A stretch of DNA of 64,000 nt from Pomacea canaliculata. Taxonomy: Eukaryota > Mollusca > Gastropoda > Architaenioglossa > Ampullariidae. The notes under the pieces were generated by a model that saw nothing but the letters and a program-made list of their open reading frames with translations, was not told where the DNA came from and searched no databases. The DNA is taken from positions 23,100,150 through 23,164,149 of the forward strand of contig NC_037601.1 in NCBI RefSeq assembly GCF_003073045.1, in the 5' to 3' direction. The position numbers and the translations under genes were made by a program. Positions 1 through 13,422 of this stretch are shown one piece after another; position 1 is the first letter of the stretch; each line of letters opens with the position of its first letter.

Positions 1-459
1 ATGCAGTCCAGCTGGTCAGTCCAGTCGTACAGTGTCCACCACATCTGCTCCATTATCGCAATACATTTTATTGTTGTAAAACCCTGAATACTGTGTGTAT
101 ATGTAAGGCAAGTACCACACCAAAGCCCGACACAACATAAAAAGCCTGCGCCTGTATCCAGTGAAGATGTTGTCATAGGTCCTACTATTACAGGAGATTT
201 ATATCTCTTATATAATCACTGCGATTGTTGAAGACAGGTCAGGGTCATTATTGCAAGACTGTGAAGGCAGAAACCAACCTGTCATTTACACCCGCTTTCC
301 CTTTGGTGTGAAGGTGGTCTTCCAAGTGGTGATTTCACTCTCCAAAACTTGAAATTATTGATGAATGCCGATGGAGCTTGTGGCCTCCAGCTGAACTCAT
401 TTTTCCTTGAGCTATTCCAGTAACCAACTAGTTACTCAGATGTTTGTTTAACTGCACAG

Positions 460-1477
460 GTGCCCGACCTACACCAACCTGCCCGCCACGTGTCAGCTGG
501 TGAAGGCGGACGGTGAATGTTGTCCCAAGCCAATAGGACCCGGGTGTCCAGGAAATACAGGTACGTGGGTACAGCCACGCATTTCGGCAGAAAAACAGCG
601 ACAATGACATTGGAAAGAAGGAAATCCATTATTCTCTGTTCAGTTAATCAGTCTTTAACCTGAGGCCATGAGAGTCCTTGATCTTGGAGACTCATCTTAG
701 GAAGGTCGAGAAGGCGATCTCCGTGGTGATGAATGAAGACCTCAACTTTGTTTGTAATGTGATATCAATGTAGACAATTGAATGCCTTCTTCTTTTTGTC
801 CTGGGAACCTTGGATTGTGTTCCGCCTGTCACCTGTGCCCTAAACACAGTTCACAACCAGTTAGCACTCACTGCCCATGTACACGTGGAACAAATGTTAG
901 TGCCTCTCCCTGCAGGTGGAGTGGTTTTCACACGGTGTCTTTGCTTGCAGCAACCTGTTCGTACAAAGATAACTACTACCAGCAAGGACAGCAGTGGAAC
1001 GACGGCTGCGACTACAAGTGCACGTGTAAGGACGGACTGACTGGTCGATACGAGTGTACCAGCAGGTGAGTCACGTAGTTACGTATCGTGTATTTTTGTT
1101 ACATGTCTTACACCTGTATTCCTTTACACATGGCAGAGTATGTGGAGTTAGCAGTTAGCCACAAAATGATTGAGATCTCGCCCTGTACTAGTATCACGTA
1201 GCGTCACGGGTACAGCCCCCGCCACCCGCTAGTATGATGTGATGTCACTTAGCGAGGCCTCGCCCTGCACTAGTGGCTCGTGACATCACGAACGTCAGTC
1301 AAGTCTCTGCAGAGATGCATGTAATCGGCCATTTCCGTCTGTCCACACAGGTGTCTGAACTTCCAGCTGCCCTCTGGCTGCCACATGGACCCTGCCCCTG
1401 AAGGCAAGTGCTGCCCAGTGCCCGTGTGCCCGGCCAACATCATCATCCAGTATCCACCCGGCTACGTAGCCGAGTAA
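460..1477 (+). CDS. VWC-domain (von Willebrand factor C) secreted protein, last three exons (5' part outside window or unrecognised)
   Basis: Three exons fit together in phase: 460-560, 951-1065 and 1351-1477. All have AG acceptors, the first two have GT donors, and the last ends in TAA. Exon 1 encodes the second half of one VWC module (Cys spacing around GECCPKP). Exons 2 and 3 encode a whole module: CSYKDNYYQQGQQW, then CDYKCTC, then GCHMDPAPEGKCCPVPVC, with 10 or more cysteines in the usual C-x-C and CCP-x-P-x-C arrangement. VWC modules are extracellular and bind growth factors or matrix proteins, so a secreted or matrix role is inferred. No signal peptide is visible because the 5' end is missing. 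The stop at 1475 overlaps a possible GTAAGG donor at 1474, so the protein could continue; an AATAAA 92 nt downstream favours a true end. The specific orthologue is not recognised. Confidence 0.8.
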
Positions 1478-1568
1478 GGAGTTTGAGACTTGCCATTACA
1501 ACATGGCCTTCAGACTGTGCGAACTAAGCAAGCAACGTGTGAATGGACTGGAAACTCTTCATGGAATG

Positions 1569-1574
1569 AATAAA
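1569..1574 (+). terminator. Polyadenylation signal AATAAA of the VWC gene
   Basis: A canonical AATAAA lies 92 nt after the TAA of the VWC gene on the same strand. It is the first such signal downstream and supports reading 1475-1477 as the real stop rather than as part of a splice donor. Confidence 0.5.
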
Positions 1575-1577
1575 TTA

Positions 1578-4500
1578 TATGAAATGTCAAAATGTCATGT
1601 TATCCTTGTGTTTAACCGTCCGCTACCTGCCATACAATACACAAACACTTATTTGCGGATAGTTGCACTGTTTCATTTTCTTACTTATCCAGTACCTCGC
1701 GCGCGCACACCCAGGCTGCCAGACTACATAACAAAACTTTACGTGTAAGCAAGCATTTTGTTGTTTATATACACTCGTGCCAACAACAATGCAGCATGCA
1801 CAAATGCACATTTAGCATGCTCCAGACATTATTAGACACAGTGAAGACTCAGTAGCTTGTGAAGCAGGGTAGCCGAGCACCAGATGTGAAGGAAAATTAA
1901 ACGCAAAGTTTGTTTAATCACAGCCTTCACACAATTATAGGTGTGCACCAGATGTAGTGCACAAGTCGTAAACAATTACTCAACACTGATAACCCCTCCA
2001 CTTCAGCAACAATATTTATAAACGAATCTCAGATAAGCTCTGGGGTTAAGAAACACTGGGTAGAAGATGCGAGAGGAAAAGCCGACAGCTGAGCTTTGAG
2101 GCAGCACCACACGTTGGCAGGTGGACAGACGGGCGACAACAACTTTACTCTTGTGGGTGGAGAAGAGACCAGAGACCTGAGACCTGCTGCCTTCACCTCC
2201 ACGTGCGCTGCCCAAGAGCTGAGGAAGTGATGGCAAACATTTCAAAACACATTTTAAACTTAAAGGGTTAAGTTAAGGAGTCGTGGGTTATGGATTCAGA
2301 CCTCGCATCCGGCAAAGTCATTTTTCTGTGGACGTGGTACGTGGTCATGAATTAGGGGGGGGGGGGAGGGGGGAATTGGTGTTTTACGCCGTGCCAGCAA
2401 CTGAGGCTATATCACGGCAAGCAGCCAGCCCTGTAAACAGATGCCACGTGCAGAGTGGTCATGAATTAGGCTAGCTCGTGGCACTCTAATATCCATAATA
2501 AAAGTGAAATTTAGTGAGCACATAATCACGCTTACATATGAGCATGCAGTCAGCGCTTACAAAATATGTAAAACAGGAACAGAAAGATGAGCAACCATGA
2601 AGTACAAAAGACTGCGAAGACACGAAGTAGCAGTAACAAAGGGATGTCGGCAGGACAAGAATAATCAAGATATCAAAGGAAGGGGTGTAGGAGAAACAGG
2701 AAACAGCAGGAGAAAGTGTAGGTAGGAAGTGGCGGATATGAGGGGGAGGTGAGCATCATAGCCATCATGGCGGCTATTGTTTTGGTGACAAGAGCAGACA
2801 TCTTGCACTGGTCATTGTAGTTGGACAAGTTCCTTCAAACAAATTAAAGCAGAGCACAGACAACTTGCACTAAATGCGAGCACAAACAGGCAGCCAGTGC
2901 ACAGAATGAAGATGAACATCAGACATGTTAGCAGTTTGTCTACACAGAATGTGGCAGATGGTACTAATTTTACACAGCTCATCCAAGCAGACTGCCTGCT
3001 ACAATTTGTCAAGGGACATGTCAGTAGTGACCAGGAACCCAATATTCCTAACAGACGATGCCAATGGAACGCAAGATGATTATAGTTTTTTAGATTATAG
3101 ATTATACTCATGATTATAGTTTTTGGTAGATCGAGTTTGTCATTTCTTTCAGGAAACATGGTGCAAAACTATCTACAACACACTAGAATATACCTGTAAC
3201 ACTGCCATTATGCACACACACACCTCTAAACAATCAAACAAAACACCACTGTCACCAACAGCATTGTTATCTATTCTCTTTTTTTTCTGAGATCCATTCT
3301 CTGAAAAGAACACATGACTTGAAGCGATATTCCTACATAAAGATGGTGGAGACATCAACCAAAATTCCACAGGCTGCTGGTGGAGATGTCATTTAATTCA
3401 AGAATTGCTGATGAATAAAAATCAAATAAAACCATTAAAACCTCAAATAAAACAATGCCAAACTTCATAGACACAACACTCTCTGCAAGAAAAAATGGAC
3501 CATCCAAAGCCTATACATTCCTGATAAGGATGCTCTCTATGAATGTGCATGATGACATAATACAGTAACATCTACTTCAATAGCATTGTGTAAGCATTAA
3601 CCCATTCAAGCTAACAAGAGGCTATAAACTGGTCACTCAATGCTGTTGTAAACAGTACCTGTGGTTTATTACATACAAGCTCCACAAGAGATTGACATCT
3701 TTGTTCTAATGACACATAAATATTATTCAACACATCTGGCCTTGCTGCAAAATTTGCACATAAAAATATATTTATTCTTTGTGCACAGGAGTTGGTGATG
3801 TGTATCTTCAACAAAAATGCTGCAAGTCACCGAAGGCACTTCCATGTCATAAAGTACAAGATAATATTTTACTGACTCAGTAATAAGACAGTCCAATGAA
3901 CACAGCATATTTCCTTCCAGAGATATCTCAGTATTTGTCCTTAGTGTAGCACAGCCAAGACCATTAACATGAAAATGAAATGTGAGTTTCAGTGACAACA
4001 CAACTACAACTGGCAGGAAAGACCTGACAACTACTCACAAGTATCTGTCTTCACATGTAGGAGTGTATGTGTGTGTATGTGTATGTATGTGTGTGTGTGT
4101 GAGTCCATCTGTTAACTTTTGTTCAATCAACAAGAACTTGAGTTGTTAAACAGGCGCATCAAACAAGCACAAAATGACAAACTGACAGTGTAAAAGGGAG
4201 GCAGAATAAGAGGACACGTCAGTAAATGGCAAAGATACGCCACAAGATCTAAGCTGCAATATCAGCATACTTGTAACACACAAGCCAAATAAAGTTAACT
4301 CTTCCCATACACTTTGCACCCACAGAGGTGAATGTCTTCATAGCTACAGCTCAACTGACACACCTGTACTGAATGAGTTAAAATAATCCTAAAACACCCT
4401 ACAGTAGTGAGAATGGTCCTGAAATATTCATAATAATTATCTAGAGTGATTTATGTTCTTGATAACACTGACATATTTCTTTACTTCATACAAATGCAAT

Positions 4501-5640
4501 GCTAATAGACATTTTCATGTGTTATACAGTATTTACTTTGCACCAATAAAAAAACTCTTCTGGCAGAAAACTTTTTCCCAAATGAAAAATCCACAGGGTA
4601 AAGGATCTTTCAGGCAGATTGCCAAGCTATATCTTCAAGTTCATAATGCCCTCAGTGAATGGGCCGGACAGATAAAAACACTCAAAATAAAGAATATGGC
4701 TATGCAAGCACAGCTTTATCACCTTGTATTCTGCATTTGTTGCTACAGTAAAACTGGTTAACTAGTCCATCTAAAGTAAATGGATTAAATATTCATTGGT
4801 GTTTGTTTTCCACTGACTGGAATTATTCTGTTTGTTTAATGTTTTCATTTTGCTGTCCTTAAAACAGTTTATGTATGGTTACAGCAATGATTTGAGTATT
4901 AGTTCATGGACATCTCTCTTTCTCCAAGTGCATACAAAACATGCAAAGTTGTTTGAGTCTGGACTAGATTAAACAAATTTTTAAAAATGTGCCTCTGTAA
5001 AGCTTTATATGAACTATTATATAGTTAATGAAATGTTACATAGTGAAAAAGTATGTTAAAAACTTCCACTGACAAGTTGGCACACTAATAATCAAATATC
5101 AACATCAATATCCCAAAATTTGTTTACATCACTTTCATTGTCAACATCTTCAACCTCACTAATATTTTTTTCATATCACATCTTTTTGGAAGTTAATAAT
5201 GCATAATAATAACAACAGGGTTATCATTTTTATTACATAACACATTAGTAATAAACTCACTTTAGCAACTTCAATTAAGTCCAGGTATTTCTGAGCTTTT
5301 GAAAGAAACGATGCTCACTTTCCCTTATAAGATCACCTTTGTCCACAAAGTATATGAAAATAGATGTCTTTGGTACCAAGAAATTGTTACAATACTCAAC
5401 TGTGTTGTTATTAAGTGACAATTTGTTGAGTTAATGTATGTTTTTATTTTAAATTCTAGTTTCAATCATTGTTCAACCCAATGTTGAAACTAAATGTAAT
5501 TTGAGCTCCACAGTACTGACTCTACCAATCCATCTCCTAGATATCACTGGGCTTCAGATATTAAAGACCAGCTACTTTCTACATCAACTGTTGCACTTGG
5601 TCTGTCACTTGTTAATGACAGCCAAAGTATTGCCATTAAA
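1578..5640. other. Intergenic, no gene recognised
   Basis: AT-rich sequence with only short, patternless open frames on both strands. It holds a G-run near 2356 and a short GT microsatellite at about 4061-4103. The phrase gattatagttttt recurs at about 3077-3124. No splice-consistent exon series or protein resemblance was seen. Confidence 0.5.
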
Positions 5641-6363
5641 TTTTACCTTTGTGTATGTGTGTATTCCCTTGCTATGAGATAGCATTTGACAGCATACACC
5701 GTGAATCATTATGGAAAATCATGCACTATGGAATATCACAGAAAATAGTAAATGTAATAAAAGCCCTACATACAGATTTTCATTTCCTGGTGGTTTGTAG
5801 CAACAGCAAGCTTACAATTTCAACATTACTACTGGTGAAGAGATGCATTCTCTCACCATTCCTTTTTACACTGGCCATGGACTGGCTTATGAAACAACAG
5901 AAGACAAGAAAACAAGGAATCCATTGGACACTTACGTCTGCACAGGAAGACTTAGCTTATGCTGGTGACATTATTACTCTATCCAGCCAACACAAAGATT
6001 CTCAGGAAAAGATATAACAATCTGACCACAACTGCATAAAAAATAGGACTAACATAATTACTCACGAAGAAATCCTTTCAAGAGCCAGCTGCACAAACAT
6101 GACAACCATAATCCAAAAGAGATAGAAATGGTTAGGGGATGTGAAAGCACCCAAACAGCTCTTCATTGTACAGCTGGTGGCAAAAGGAAATACGGCTGAC
6201 CAAAAGAAACATGGCAAAGGTCACTAGGGATAGAACAAACCAGAAACTGTCCTGGAACAACATAGCTAAACTTGCTGCTGACAGACAAAAATGGAGGTCT
6301 CTAAAGAATGCCTTAGGTACTACCTATGAACGAAGAGGACTAAGTATTCCCTTAATTGCGTGA
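5640..6363 (+). mobile_element. Degenerate non-LTR retrotransposon (LINE) fragment: reverse transcriptase plus ORF2 C-terminal tail
   Basis: The frame at 5649-6017 carries reverse-transcriptase core blocks typical of animal LINEs. These are AFDSIHRESLWKIM (palm, around the first catalytic Asp), then CILSPFLFTLAMDWLMKQ, then a YAGDIITL box in place of the active YADD. The upstream VKQGC-type block reads LVKRC, so Gln and Gly are lost. About 150 nt later the frame at 6166-6363 matches the usual LINE C-terminal tail: SWNNIAKLAADRQKWRSLKNAL followed by YERRGLS, preceded by a frame-broken GRPKETW-like stretch near 6190-6212. The endonuclease and most of the thumb region are missing. Broken frames and the lost catalytic Asp show it is inactive. 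The clade was not assigned. Confidence 0.8.
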
Positions 6364-9300
6364 TCTTCTGCAGTAACAAAGATAAAAATGTTTGGCCACT
6401 CCACTGTGAAAGTCGGCTTCCTGCACAACACTGATTGATCAACTGATATTTTAAACACCCTTTCTACTTTTATCATTCAATAAACCATGATAACCCGAAA
6501 CATGATTCACATTTTAATTACCTACGGTTGATGCTTCTAAACTTTTAAAATATAACGATTACACATGCAAGAAAACTGTCAAGTGAAAATACCAAAGAAA
6601 AACTTGTCCCATTGTTAAATGTATAAATGAAATATTAGATTAAATACATACGAAACACAGACATCACTTGCCACCATCAGCCTCAGAACCTCAGTGTTGC
6701 ATCAGAACACTTTTACAACAATATTATAAGGATGTGGTCAAAATAATGTCTCTTCACATCAGTTCACTCCACTGAAGAGTATTAAAAAATACTTTTATAC
6801 CATTGTGCTGTGGGAAAGTAAAAACGCAAAGACTTTTAGTCAGCATGGTCATATTTACATCAATGGCCAGAATGTATGCCATCTCAAAAGGATCTTCATA
6901 AGCAGTAACTACAGAATGTTCTAAAAGCATTAACTTTTGAAAATACTGAACTATTTTTATAGTTTAATGGCACGATAAAATATCACAAAAAACTCTTTCG
7001 TAGAAGCAAAATAATGGTTTCAATAGCAGCAGAAGCCACTGCAAATAAGAAGAGTGGCAAATTTCTATTTAGCCTTTAGCTGCTATACATATAAATCTCT
7101 CACTCTCTCTCACACACACATGTACATCCACACACAGCAAAATATGAAGAGGTAGGCAGATATTTCCTATACTGGTAAAAAAATTCCACAATTGCATATT
7201 ACAACAAAATCAAGAGAAAAGAATGTGAACAGCACCACAATATATCCAACAGTAAATTGACCAACAAACCCAAGGTGAAATGAAAAGCTAGCTGGCGCTT
7301 CTGACTTTTGCCAACCAATAAATTACGATAACATAGTGATCCTGACAAAGATGGATGTGATCCAGCTACAACATATCTTGTGATCCTGGTAGTTCAGTCA
7401 GCCACACCAGGCAATCTCATAGCTGTGACTCCTGTGAAGCAGCCCAGAACATGATGTGTCACAGTGACCAACACAAACTAAGTATTTCACACATTAACAG
7501 CAGATAAACAAAACCATCCCCAGGAATTTTGTATTTCAAAATGAACACCTTGCTTAATACTGTTGATACATTATGACTACTCACAATAGTCAATTAAAAC
7601 AATTCATCAATTGCCTCCAATAATATACTCAATGCACACACCTTTACATCAGGTTACTAAAATGCAGTCAGATTTTTAAAGACCATTTTTAAAGAATGGT
7701 AATTCTGTTCTAACAGAAAGCGGGAAAATATATGCATCGGTAAATTACAGCATCTTCGGTGCAGCCATTTATGAAATAATCTGTAGAAAGAATGTGCTTT
7801 GCACCAGTAATCAACACACAGTAAGATATCCTGCTTCAGTGAAGAAAAGCACTGCTACTTCATTCTAGAGTTAGAGCTGTCCTTTGCTAGGGATGCAATT
7901 TGATTCCATTGGACAATTTTCACTTTTCATCCTCCAGAGTACATAATTACAGTTTTAGTGACAACAGACAAGGTCCTTTTATAGGCTATAAGCTAATAAA
8001 CTAAATGTATAAAATATTTCAGAAATGTAAAGAATGAGCAGACCATGAAAGCACTCATTAACTGTCAAGTGCTTTCCAAATGGTCAAATGGTACAAGAGG
8101 AGTTATATCTGATGTTCACATAACACTTGCTAGGTTTTCAGTATAAACACATGCAGTAAAACTTCATCATTAAGACCTTCCCTATCGAAACCCCACCTTA
8201 GATACAATCCCAAAACTTTACACAAATGTGTTTCTCAATATAAATGTTATCTCTGTTATGACTACCTCCATAACCTGATTTATGAGTGAAAAAATGCACT
8301 CTATCACAAACTCAGGTGTTGAAGAGTACTAAGTACTTTTTAAAAACACACTCCTTCTGGCTGATCATTTCTGACTTTACACAGAGATAATGCAACATAA
8401 ACTGTGTACATTTTGAAAGAGACTGTTTGTTCATTGGGTCACCAGTCATTTTAACCCAAGCCACATTGCTCCAGTCATATCTACCACCTGCCTGAGTCCA
8501 ATCAGCCCCACTATGACTACATATTGTCCCTCATATATAAAATTGTCCCAACACCAAAAAGGTCCGAAAACACCAGGCTCAAAAGAGGAATTGATCACAA
8601 AAGCAGCTATTGGTGTCAAATAGTACCAACAGAGCCATGTGTTGTTCATACTAATTTAGCGACCATCTCACTAAACAAAATGGTCGTTTGGTTCAGAGAA
8701 CAAATCTCACAAAAGTGCATAAATGCAATTTTTCTCTTACATTTTTTTTGACACAAAAAAAAAACAAAACAAAAACAACTTTTATCATCATTGTTTGCAG
8801 ACATTACAATGATGCATAAATGTGATTTTATCTGAACTTTCAGAAAACCTTTGTCATTATTTTTTAGTTTTGAGGTTTGTACATGCACGTTTGGTTAATG
8901 TAAAACTGATTTCACCATTTGGGCATTCATTTAGCCTGGGCCGAATTGACTTTGGGGCAATGTGGTCTTAGATGGGACAGCATGGTTATGGGAATCGCTT
9001 GACTCAGGCTATATGATATGGTTTTTGATTAAAATGATCAGCCCCTCTTCATTGTTGTATCTTTACCAGTGCATGTCAGTCAGTTGTGCTTCATTAAGGA
9101 CCTTTTGTAGTGGTCACATGTTTATAAAAAAAAGTAAGATTATTGTGACCAACTGTTTGTGCTTTGTGATTTTTCTTGCAGAAATCACTTTCAAAAATAC
9201 AAATAGTGTATTTTAAGAAAGAATCTTTATATACCATTGTAAAATTGTATTTATTTGTTCTCACCTGGAAATTTCGTTCCAATATAAATCTTCAGTCAAA

Positions 9301-10160
9301 CATATCAATGGCAGAATAAGCATGACTGACTAAGAGAAGCATTATTATGTGGTTTTAAGAGCTTTATTTCAACATTTAAATAAATGAACTTGAATTTATA
9401 GATGTCTGAAGTCATGGTTACTGTCATGAAAGACTAGTTGATTTTCCTATTAGTTACAGTCTTGCAGTTGTGGTAGATATTAGCCAGTCTTAACAGGGAG
9501 GTTTTATTGTAAGAAGTCAAAGAGAGTTCTTCATGCTGTTTATGTGCAATTTACTCTACATATCAATGGTTCATGATCATAGAGCAGAATCCAGAATTCA
9601 TGTCTAAAGTAATTTTGACGTTAGAACTGCAGCTCTTATGTAATTGTTATCATCAATGTTACATCTACTATTGCATTAAAGTCAAGCTTATTTAAGTCAC
9701 TGATCTGCCCCTTCTTAATATGATAAAATAGATGTGATATATATGTGGTCTACATGTCTGTGCTTAGAATGTACTTTTGCTAATTAAGTAGGATTCAGAA
9801 ATTCTCTTTGAGTTTTGTTTCCCTGGCGGCCCTATGCTCCTCGAGGAGTAACAAGGAATAAACTAAAGTAAAACTGTGCTTCATTGGGTGCCCTGAGAAA
9901 AGAAGTTGATTTCAATAACATGAAAAAAATATGCTGACAGTGATAACGAAATAAAAAAAAAAAAATGTGCTATGCTGACTTTCATTTATAGCTGTGTTTT
10001 TTTTTGTTTTGTTTTGTTTTTTACAATTTTGACATTCAGGCATTAATTAGTGCTATAAATAGTTTTTACAGTGCAATGTACTTTTGCTTTCAGTAAAGCT
10101 GTTATAATATAATCATAAAATCGCATGACAATAACAAATTTTTCAATCTGATAAGCCATT
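6364..10160. other. Intergenic and TMEM64 3' flank, no other gene recognised
   Basis: AT-rich DNA with no convincing exons. The part nearest 10160 should include the TMEM64 3' UTR (minus strand); a minus-strand AATAAA is present at 9508-9503, about 650 nt after the stop. A CAGTAAAAC-containing stretch at about 8154-8210 vaguely resembles a pogo-type terminal repeat. A/T homopolymer tracts occur at about 8742-8770 and 9950-10021. Confidence 0.45.
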
Positions 10161-13100
10161 TTATACAATCGCACCCCCACAGGTAATTTTTCCCTCTTCA
10201 TTTTGTTCCATTGTTTTCCTTAGCTCTGCACGAGCCTTTCTTACCACAAAACACAAAAGGATCACTGTAAACAGTATCTGTTGAGAAAGACATTGCAACA
10301 ATTACAATAAAGAAATGTCAGAATTAAAAACATTGATTATTAAATGTATATGTCTGCTTTGATATGGGCAAAAAGATTTCTGCTTGATTTTTAAAAAAAA
10401 CAACCTTGTGTTTTACATGTACAGGTGTGCCAATGATTTCCTTACTCATTGTATTTTTTCCAACTAAAATCAGGGTTTGTTTAATAATAATAATAGTGAT
10501 ATTGAATTTTATAGAACATGAATATTTATCTGCACTTAAGTTCTTTTAAGTGTTTTAAAACATACCTGCCCAATGAAGATAAAATACCCTGTCCACTGGT
10601 TTGTCTGATCTGTCATTATGTCTTCCATTGTGCGAAGAGTTGAACCCATGTAGCAGTTCAATGCTGCCATTGGAGCCAATCCAACAGCCGATGCCAGCAA
10701 ATATTCCAAGTGACCAATGTCCGCCAGCTTAAGGGGAGAAAACAAAACGAGAAACAAAATTTGTACATTCAGAGTACAAACAAAAATTCAAACTAATATT
10801 TAAAAAGTTTTTTTATTTTAGAAATATTATAAAGGAGTTCTTGAGTAACAGAAACTTGTGAAAGATTGTATATTAATTGGCTAAAACAGATGCTGTTCCT
10901 CTAGCAAATTCTTTAGCTTTTACTATAATGTATCTCATCGCAAGAACTGCACTTTTACCAAGAGTTTCTTGTTTTATCAAAGCTAAACATTTTAGTGTCC
11001 AATATAACAGTAAGTCAAAACTAAGTGAAATCCATCAATATGCTTAAGCATCAACATGCAATCAAGTCTTTAATATGACAGTAATACTTCTGGCTCAAAA
11101 CGTACACATTCTGTATTTTTAAATGCATGCACACATCTCTGTATATATTTTAAGTAAATATTACAGAATGTATCTAACTTGAAACACAATGTAAGTGATC
11201 CCTATTTATCACAAAAATCTAAATCTGAGGAAATTGTTTGATGGCACACTTATAACTAAATTGCATGGTTAACTTACTGATCCCCATGGCATTTTTTCTA
11301 TTATGTATTCCATGTTACAGGGGGGCAGTAACCTTACTTGGTGTCAGCCACAAGTGGTAACAGAAGTTAAAAGGTTTTTCATTATTTCATTATCCATTTT
11401 ATGAGTTAGCATTGCAAACTATAATTCTATGAATGTCTCGACTATTATGGAAGGAAATGGTTTTAAAAGATAATAAGACACACACAAATTTTTTTAAGTG
11501 TTTCTTCAGGTAGATTAGATTCACGAGAAAAAAAAAATTCTTTTTTTGTACAAACCAACCCCTTCTAAAGACACGCATCTCTAAACTCTTTAAAAGAGTC
11601 ATGAATAACATGTTTGTAACAAGGCCCTGAGTGTTTAAATTCCCCAAAGAACTGCTACCACTTGTTGTTAACAATGGTGGGTATTTACTTTGGTGCACCT
11701 TTGCTCTTTGACCCTCATATCAGACCTGTCCTGATCTTGACCTAACACCAGGAGTGTATCTGATAGAGGCTTGGCACATGCATAAGAAAGATCTGATAAC
11801 ATAATTATAGAAATTGCGACTAAGAGAAAGATAAGCAACATGCAGGTTCTTCATAGGAGATTTTTAAAAAAGAATTAGATTTAAGGAAGGAATGGGGAAA
11901 TATCTCACATGAATGGTAAGCACATGTCTATTTAAATCAAAGTAAGAGTATATGTAATATTGCTATGCTTACTAAATAACATATAAAGATTTGCTACCTA
12001 CATTTTAACAAGATGAATACTTATATCTGCATCTTAGGGACTCTTAAAAAAATTGTTTAAAAAAAAACCTTCACATATTACATTAAGTGTGTAGTCAGAG
12101 CTAATACTTGTATTCTGAGCAATTTATGACAAAGCTTATATTCCAAAACAATCACAAGCTAGTCAGAAAAACTATTTTGCTTCCATTCTCATTACCTCTC
12201 ACTTGCATCAATTCAGTTATATATATATTATACTGTTAGGAAGATTTTTCTTATACATTTAAAGTTTATTTAGGATCATATATGACTTTTGCAAAGGCAA
12301 AATCTAGATGGTTAGATACACAGAGCAGTTTGAAGGGGCAATGATGACAATCAAAAGCAGAACAAATTTACATTTCACATTTTACATTTTACATTTACAT
12401 TTCATTAAGTCTTGGACTTAACCTTGTTAACCTGCCCCTATACATGTGTTGTAGATTTCATTTAGACAAAATTAATCAGGTATCAAAACAGATTTTTTCC
12501 TGCATATAATAATCAGATCCTCATGTTTACACCTTAAAAAATGCACCTGTGCTGCACAGTTTACTTTGCTGTCTCATAGCAACTGCCTCTCAGCTTTCCC
12601 ATCTTGTCTATCCATCATACAATTCTAATACCTGTATTTAGCAAGCAAATATATTAGTTTTTTATGATTCAACAGAAGTGTAAGTAAGCAATAGCAGCCA
12701 TAAGAAACAAAATGTACTACATTAAATCTACTTACTGAGAATAATGCATTCTGAAGCCCAAAAGGAACTGGTGTTAGTCGTGACAGTGCCACAATCTTGA
12801 ACCTTGAGCTTCCATTAAGCAGTTGAATAATACTCTCCACTTTACTACTATAAAACTTATCCATGAAGTATGTCCGACAAATGTTTCTCATGGCCAGATT
12901 AGCACAAAGCAGACCTAGTACGCAACACACAAGAGAAACCAAAGGACCCAGGATAAATCCATAGAGATAGCCTGCAGCCAAAAGGAGTAAGCTGTAACCC
13001 CAGAAGAGCGGAAAAGAGACAACACAAAAAAGTAGTGTGAAGATTATCAGTCCCACAACCAAGTCTGCTTCTTGCAGCCACATTAGTAAAGCATGGATGT

Positions 13101-13422
13101 AGCTGCGTCCAAAGAAAAGAAACAAAATAATTGCTATAATGAAGATTATTGATGTAAATGATGCCTGGTACCATCGTGTTGTAGCGTTTGGCGTTTTCAC
13201 CAGGGCATCAACAATGATTCTTGTGGTGTCATCAAATTTCATTTCCTCCCTTGTTGGCTGATCAGATCCATGTTTGCTAAGACCCATTTCAGCTTCCAGT
13301 GCCAAATTCTCACACAGTTCATGTGCCAGGCTAGCTGGACGAAGGGAGCTGGGCAGAAATAGTTCATCTATCTTGGATGGTTCGCCAATCAACATTGCAG
13401 GACTGACAATAAACTTACTCAT
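10161..13422 (-). CDS. TMEM64: TMEM64 orthologue, VTT/DedA-family multipass membrane protein, complete three-exon gene
   Basis: The minus-strand exons are 13422-12736, 10727-10566 and 10277-10161, all joined in phase 0 with GT-AG introns of 2008 and 288 nt. They encode 321 aa, against about 380 in human, whose N-terminus is longer. The ATG at 13422 has A at -3; the frame runs 9 codons further upstream to a TTG, which I did not use. Residues 1-85 are soluble. Hydrophobic segments lie at about 88-104, 120-138, 141-160 and 161-180, with further ones in exons 2 and 3. The VTT signature SRLTPVPFGLQNALFS spans the first splice junction region (214-229). Exon 2 carries YMGSTLRTMEDI, nearly identical to vertebrate TMEM64. 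The family includes the scramblases TMEM41B and VMP1. Vertebrate TMEM64 is an ER protein linked to SERCA2 and Wnt signalling; that role here is inference. Confidence 0.95.

Noticed and set aside
8446..9282. Cluster of 62-84-codon frames on both strands
   Set aside because: AT-rich, overlapping on both strands, with homopolymer runs and no family resemblance; expected by chance.
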